Below, piece by piece: positions 59,658-64,000 of a stretch of 64,000 nucleotides of DNA. The notes below the pieces were generated by a model. The model saw only the letters and a program-made list of their open reading frames with translations. It was not told where the DNA came from and ran no database searches. Within the stretch, counting starts at the first letter, position 1, and every line of letters starts with the position of its first letter. Made by a program: the position numbers and the translations under genes. Origin of the DNA: Salinilacustrithrix sp003476595 (GTDB lineage: Bacteria > Actinomycetota > Acidimicrobiia > Acidimicrobiales > Salinilacustritrichaceae); the NCBI GenBank assembly GCA_963972525.1, contig CAXAUZ010000017.1:13956-77955 (forward strand), given 5' to 3'.

Positions 59658-60491
59658 TCAGGCTGCGTCGGTGGTGGCCGGGGTGAGCCGGTCGATGACG
59701 CTGCGGGCGGTGTCGAGGACTCGCCCGGCGGTGGCGGCGATGGCGTCGTGGTCGCCGGCGGCCCAGCCGGCGACGTAGCCGAGGCTGTAGTTGGCCGAGT
59801 CGAGGCCTTCGTGGCCACAGAGCAGGTAGGCGACGGATTCGGCTTCGATCTCACACACCTCCCGGGGCGAGCGGCCGCCGCTGGTGGGGTCGTGCATGAG
59901 GACGTGGGCGAGCTCGTGGGCGGTGGTCTTGGCCGCTTGGGCGTCGGTCAGGTCGGCGCGGACGGTGACGGTGCGGGTGCCCCAGTCGGTCAGGCCGTTG
60001 GCGTCGCCATGTCCGGGGGGCATGTCGCCGATGGTGAAGCGGAAGCCCTGGGCCCGGATGAGGCAGGCGAGACGCTGGCGGAGCAGGCGGGGGGCGTCAC
60101 CGGCGAGGGGCTTGACGGGGGCTTCGGGGAGGGGGTCGCCGTCGGTTTGGGTGATGTCGAACACGGCCACGGACCGGAACCCACGGATGATGCGGCGCTG
60201 TTCGCCGGTGTCGTCGTCGGTGACCTTGGCGGTCATGGGGGCCAGGATCCGCAGACCTCGTTCGCCCTTGCGGACCTGGCGGCCGAGGCGGCGCCAGGCC
60301 TGGTATCCGGCGACGTGGGTGGCGTCGGGCCGCTGGGACCAGATCAAGATCGTGTTGTTGGCGCTGTAGGTGTGGAAGGTGCGGGCGACGTCGAGCCACG
60401 CGGTCCACGCGGTGCTGTCGGTGAGCTCGGCGATGCCGGCATGCAGCTGGTCGAGGAGCTGTTCGGTCTTGTCGGTGCCGGAGGTGGTCAT
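59658..60491 (-). CDS. ArdC-like antirestriction/ssDNA-binding protein with metalloprotease motif
   Basis: 277 residues. N-terminal ArdC-like domain (~15-120: WTAWLDVARTFHTYSANNTILIWSQRPDATHVAGYQAWRRLGRQVRKGE) and a C-terminal zinc-metallopeptidase domain with HELAHVLMHD (HExxH) and downstream EIEAESVAYLLCGHEG (third Glu ligand). Proteins of this kind are carried by conjugative elements and protect incoming single-stranded DNA or inactivate host factors. AGGAGG at 8 nt upstream of ATG 60491 fixes the start; the long upstream frame is not protein-like. Confidence 0.82.
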   Translation of the reverse strand: MTTSGTDKTEQLLDQLHAGIAELTDSTAWTAWLDVARTFHTYSANNTILIWSQRPDATHVAGYQAWRRLGRQVRKGERGLRILAPMTAKVTDDDTGEQRRIIRGFRSVAVFDITQTDGDPLPEAPVKPLAGDAPRLLRQRLACLIRAQGFRFTIGDMPPGHGDANGLTDWGTRTVTVRADLTDAQAAKTTAHELAHVLMHDPTSGGRSPREVCEIEAESVAYLLCGHEGLDSANYSLGYVAGWAAGDHDAIAATAGRVLDTARSVIDRLTPATTDAA

Positions 60492-60537
60492 GTCGGGTGC
60501 CCTCCTGGGGTGGATGATCCGGGGTTGGTTCGCTTGG

Positions 60538-60563
60538 GCGAACGAAGCGGCTGCTTCGTTCGC
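60538..60563. promoter_or_regulatory. 11-bp stem palindrome upstream of the ArdC-like gene
   Basis: GCGAACGAAGC, 4-nt loop, and perfect complement; about 47 bp upstream of the ArdC-like start. Could be an operator controlling that gene or a terminator for upstream leftward transcription. The remaining 60564-60900 shows no gene. Confidence 0.5.
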
Positions 60564-60913
60564 TGTCGGCGAACCGGCCAGGCCGGGGACCGGGCGGGTC
60601 AAGGGGCGAACGCAGTGAGAGCGAGAACCGGAGCGAAGCGACGACGAAGGAGGAGCTGCAGCGCAGGCTCGCAGCGACCCTTGACGCCCCGGGACCGGTC
60701 TGGCCCCCTCCCCCGCTCGCTTGGAGGCGGGTTTCCCGGCGTGGCGACGGCCCCGTGCCGCCAGGAACTGAACCGAGCAGACGCCGGCGGCTCGGAGTTC
60801 AGGTGACGCGTCGTCGATGTTGAGCTGAGACGCCCGGGCCGGCCGGGGAAACGGCCCCCGGGATCGTCGGGTGTTCCGCTCCGGGACGGCCAGCGCGCCT
60901 CCCAGCCGGCCCG

Positions 60914-60982
60914 CGGTTACGTGCACGGTTACGTCCTGTTTCGTAGGTTACGGTTTCATAGATGACTGAAACACCGCGTAAC
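60914..60982 (+). promoter_or_regulatory. Iteron-like GTTACG repeats before the KfrA-like gene
   Basis: CGGTTACGT occurs at 60914 and 60926, GGTTACG at 60946, and the complement CGTAAC at 60977-60982, the last two forming an interrupted inverted repeat (GTTACG-GTTTCA against TGAAACACCGCGTAAC). The stretch is the most A/T-rich in this part of the window. Fits an operator for the adjacent KfrA-like protein, or part of an origin or oriT. Confidence 0.5.
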
Positions 60983-61020
60983 TACTGACAGAACCCGTTT
61001 CGTGCGGTACGGTGGTGGGC

Positions 61021-62166
61021 ATGTCGCCGGTGAATGTGCGTACGTGCCAGTGGCCGCAGGGTTGTCCCCGTCCGGCCGCGCCGACCGAGGGTGAGCCGAG
61101 TGCGGGAGGGCGGCCCCGCCTGTACTGCGAGCAGGTGGTGGACGGCACGACCCACAACCGGGCGAACGCCGTGACCGCTCGCCGGCGGGTGCGCGAGGGC
61201 CGGGGCCCGGTCGGTGACGCCGACCTGGTGCGCCTCCACGCCGTTGCCGACGACGACAGCAGTCCTGAGGCCCAGGTCGCCTCGATGGTGGAGCGTCTCA
61301 TGGACGCCGGCGAGCTCACCGCCGAGGTCTCCGACCGGTTGACCGCCTCGATCGCCGATGCCGCGACGTTCGAGGCGGTCAAGGACCGGATGCGCCGGCT
61401 CCGCCACGAGGCCGACGCGCGGATCTCCGACGCCGAAGCCAAGGCGGCCTCCGCGATCGCCCGGGCCGACCAGGAGGTCGCCGCCAAGAGCCGGGAACTG
61501 AACCGGGCCGTCCAGGAAGCGGCGGACAGCGTCGCCGCCGCCCGGGAGGAGGCCGCGGAGGCCGACGAGGTCGCCACTGAGGCCCTGGCCGCACGCACGG
61601 CGGCCGAGGAAGAGAGCGACGCTGCGACCGCCCGGGCCGCTGCCGCTGTCGAAGCCCAGACCCGGGCCGAGGAAGCCCGGGACCAGGCCGAGGCCCGGGC
61701 CGAGGCCGCCGAAGAAGCGCTCGATGCTGCTGACGCCCGGGCCCGCCAGCTCGAGGCTGACCGGGATCACGCCCACGAGCGAGCGGCCACGGCCGAGGCC
61801 CGCATCGTGGAGCTGACGGACGAGCGCGACGGCGCCCTGCGCCGAGCCGACACGGCCGAGGCCAGGCTGGTCGAGGCGTCCCAGGCCCGGGACCGGCTGA
61901 ACGATGAGCTCACCGGGCTGCGAGCCGCCGTCGCCCGGGCCGAAGGGCAGCTGGAGGCTGCTCAGGGTCAGCTCGACGACGAACGCCGCACGGCGGCGGA
62001 ACGGCTCGAGCAGGTCCGCGGCGACCATGCCGCCGAGATCGAGCGGGTCCGCGCCGACCACCGGACCCAGGTCGAGGACCTGTCGGGCCGGATCGATCGG
62101 CTCGAAGCGCGGCTGGGGAGCAGCGCCACCGAGGAACGAAAGCCGAAGCGCCGGGGAGACGGCTGA
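61021..62166 (+). CDS. KfrA-like coiled-coil DNA-binding protein
   Basis: 381 residues from ATG 61021. The N-terminal ~45 residues include a Cys-containing zinc-like module (CQWPQGCPRPAAPTEG... RPRLYCEQVV); a region to ~125 follows (SMVERLMDAGELTAEV, DRMRRLRHEAD) and then ~240 residues of almost pure Ala/Glu/Arg coiled coil with heptad character (AEEESDAATARAAAAVEAQ). KfrA proteins of plasmids share this design: DNA-binding head, long coiled coil, autoregulation and a role in partition or structure. The iteron-like repeats upstream suit self-regulation. Confidence 0.72.
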   Translation: MSPVNVRTCQWPQGCPRPAAPTEGEPSAGGRPRLYCEQVVDGTTHNRANAVTARRRVREGRGPVGDADLVRLHAVADDDSSPEAQVASMVERLMDAGELTAEVSDRLTASIADAATFEAVKDRMRRLRHEADARISDAEAKAASAIARADQEVAAKSRELNRAVQEAADSVAAAREEAAEADEVATEALAARTAAEEESDAATARAAAAVEAQTRAEEARDQAEARAEAAEEALDAADARARQLEADRDHAHERAATAEARIVELTDERDGALRRADTAEARLVEASQARDRLNDELTGLRAAVARAEGQLEAAQGQLDDERRTAAERLEQVRGDHAAEIERVRADHRTQVEDLSGRIDRLEARLGSSATEERKPKRRGDG

Positions 62167-62575
62167 CGCCCCCGTTCCCCACACCGCCGACCGCCGGGCC
62201 GCGTGGGGACCGGGGGGCGAGGCGGTCGGTGCCATCCCCTTCGGGTAACCACGATGGTGATCAACCCGCCCCCCCATCAGCCATCGACCAGGGACGAGCG
62301 GCGAGGCGACGGCCCGACTGGTTCTCGACGGCCAGGGGCGTCCACGTCGGCAACACGTAGAGTGCCGGCGCCGACCGGTCCCCCCCAAGCAGCCCCCGGC
62401 CGCGCGGCCCGGACCACCTGGTTGGGTGAGGCCGGGGCAAGAGGCTCGACCCCAGCGGCCCCGGGGCCCCCTGGCGGGCTTCCCACCTCGGCAAACGGGC
62501 TTCTAACCGTTGTCAACCGCCACTGTCTAAAGAGTTCTAGGCGCTGTATCTAATCGCCTCGGGGTATGGTGTGCC
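62167..62575. other. Gap without a confident gene
   Basis: 409 bp between the KfrA-like and ATPase genes. The last ~70 bp before 62576 are A/T-richer (TTGTCAACC, TCTAAAGAGTTCTAG, TATCTAAT) and probably hold the ATPase promoter. Only short compositional frames elsewhere. Confidence 0.5.
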
Positions 62576-63749
62576 ATGGTGAACCCGTTCAAGCCGACGT
62601 TCGGCCGCACTCCCCCGCTCTTGGTCGGTCGCGACGACGTCATCGTCGAGTTCGCCACGGCGATCGAGGCGGCGTCGGGCTCGGCGCTCGCAACCCTGCT
62701 GGTCGGCGCCCGCGGGTCGGGCAAGACGGTGTTGTTGAACGCCCTCGAGGACGCAGCCCGCTCCCAGGGCTGGATCGTCTTCTCCGAGACGGCGACGCCG
62801 GGCCTGGTGGACCGGTTGGTGCACGACCGGCTCGGGCCGCTGGCCGACGACCTCGCCGGCGCTGACCCGGTGGAGCTGCGGTCGATCTCGGCGGCCGGGT
62901 TCGGCGTGTCGTGGGACCGCAAGGGAGACCCGAGTCGGTTCCGTCCCGGCCTGCGGCCGTTGCTGGAGTTGGTCACCGACCGCCTCGCTGCCTCCGGGAC
63001 GGGTGTGGTCTTGACCGTCGACGAGGTGCACCGTTCCGCTCTCGGGGAGCTGCGGGAGCTGACCACGGCCGTGCAGCACGCCTTCCGGGAGGACCGGCCG
63101 CTGGCGTTCGCGGCGGCGGGACTGCCCGCGGCGGTGTCGGACCTGTTGAACGACGACGTGTTGACGTTCCTGCGCCGAGCGAACCGAGTCGACGTCGGGC
63201 CCGTGTCGCCCCGGGATGTGGCCCTCGGACTCGCCCAGCCCCTCCACGACGCCGGCCGCACGATCACCAACACGGCACTGCAGGACGCGGTCGCCGCGAC
63301 CGAGGGATACCCGTTCATGATCCAGCTGGTCGGCGACGAGCTGTACCGATCGACGCCCGCCGAGATGATCACGGCGACCGACGCCGCCCGGGCGGTCCCG
63401 GCGGCCCGTCGCCGCCTCGGCCGGCTCGTCCACGAGCCCGCTCTCGCCGATCTCAGCGATGTCGACCGGTCCTTCCTCGTGGCGATGGCCCACGACGATG
63501 GGGCCGTCCCGCATGGCCGACGTCGCCGCCCGCCTCGGTGTGGACGCCAACTACGCCAGCCAGTACCGGCTGCGGCTGTTGGCCGCCGACGTGATCCGAC
63601 CCGCCGGACGGGGTCTGGTCGCGTTCGAGCTGCCGTATCTACGCGACTACCTGCGCGAGCACGTCACGCTGAGCCTCCCCGACCGGGCCAAGATCGAAGC
63701 TCCTCCCACGGCCACGCCTGACGACGAACCTCCTCGTCTGAGCCTCTAG
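62576..63749 (+). pseudogene. AAA ATPase with winged-helix tail, interrupted by one frameshift
   Basis: About 390 residues if repaired. Walker A GARGSGKTVLLNAL (~42-55), Walker B VVLTVDEVH (~143), a lid region with EGYPFMIQLVGDELYR (AAA_16/ORC-like) and, after a shift, a winged-helix tail RMADVAARLGVDANYASQYRLRLL with FELPYLRDYLREH. The first frame runs from ATG 62576 into nonsense at about residue 310; removing one G from the GGGG run near 63498 restores DDGPSRMADVAARLG. Could be a real inactivation or a read error in a homopolymer. Such ATPases of mobile elements are often of unknown role. As written the product is truncated. Confidence 0.78.
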
Positions 63750-63953
63750 CTCGCGTTGTGCCCAGGGGTTCGGGTTGGCCGCCGAGCCTCAAGCATCCGC
63801 TGTCGTCCGGACTGCGCAACAACATGGCGGACGGCCAGACCAGCTGGCTAGGACGCGGTCACTCGTCCCGTGGCTGTAGTGGACGACCGCTTCCCGCCCA
63901 TAACAGCACCGACCGGGAATAGCGACCGCCGACCGTACGGGCTATCGGCACAT

Positions 63954-63974
63954 AGGAGCGGAGACTTCGCTCCT
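63954..63974 (+). terminator. Weak hairpin at the right edge
   Basis: 7-bp stem (AGGAGCG/CGCTCCT) with a 7-nt loop, about 200 bp beyond the ATPase stop. No T-run. The rest of 63750-64000 shows nothing recognisable. Confidence 0.3.
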
Positions 63975-64000
63975 CCATGGACCGTTTTATGCCTGTTCGC

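Noticed and set aside
1..64000. CRISPR array, rRNA or tRNA genes
   Set aside because: No regularly spaced identical repeats with unique spacers, and no T-loop or rRNA-like segments seen by eye; a covariance-model scan was not possible here.

Overview
The window is a GC-rich (roughly 70 percent by eye) actinobacterial sequence. Codon use with G or C at nearly every third position, ATGA/GTGA gene overlaps, a Tad locus with a LysM-BTAD protein, TcpC/TcpE-type conjugation genes and a MobF relaxase together suggest a large conjugative plasmid or integrative element. An Acidimicrobiia-like host is possible, but that is an inference from gene style and not from any marker gene. I saw no rRNA, tRNA or CRISPR array.

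Layout. (1) 1-6.66 kb: the end of a Tad (Flp-like) pilus operon: cpaF end, tadB, tadC, a small pilin, two TadE-like pseudopilins and a large LysM/winged-helix/BTAD protein, closed by a 13-bp hairpin. (2) 7.07-9.70 kb: a membrane-anchored HerA-family ATPase divergent from a small protein made mostly of eleven octapeptide repeats. (3) 9.86-14.43 kb: a nested mobile element. An ISL3-family IS with 24-bp inverted repeats and a perfect 8-bp target duplication is split by a 3.1-kb Tn554-like element encoding two overlapping tyrosine recombinases. (4) 14.65-21.82 kb: a conjugation (type IV secretion) operon: TcpC-like, small membrane protein, TcpE-like, VirB4, VirB6-like and a transglycosylase/VanY wall hydrolase. 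(5) 21.87-45.6 kb: accessory cargo with a RelBE-type toxin-antitoxin pair, a decayed DUF4160/DUF2442 pair, a 1620-residue vWFA-RHS protein with a coupled candidate immunity gene, a phosphotransferase-NUDIX-GNAT-methyltransferase cluster bracketed by 125-bp related repeats, several hypothetical and decayed genes, a cluster of secreted HNH-nuclease/Excalibur proteins, a tyrosine integrase, a five-module HTH protein and a large lipoprotein. (6) 45.8-48.6 kb: an MmeI-like type IIL restriction-modification enzyme. (7) 48.77-52.4 kb: VirD4 coupling protein and two companions. (8) 52.49-54.17 kb: an intact IS1182-family IS. (9) 54.4-55.2 kb: two small envelope genes. (10) 55.6-63.75 kb: MobF relaxase-helicase, ArdC-like antirestriction/metalloprotease, a KfrA-like coiled-coil DNA-binding protein behind iteron-like repeats, and a frameshifted AAA ATPase.

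How it fits together. The relaxase nicks and unwinds the element, VirD4 couples it to the VirB4/VirB6/TcpC/TcpE channel, and the wall hydrolase locally opens peptidoglycan. The KfrA-like protein and ArdC-like protein are typical maintenance and establishment functions. The cargo (MmeI-like enzyme, toxin-antitoxin genes, RHS toxin candidate, HerA/repeat pair) is of defence or competition type. Many junctions carry decayed genes and IS remnants (ISL3 twice, IS1182, an IS21 IstA tail, a decayed excisionase), showing repeated insertion and loss between the conserved transfer modules.
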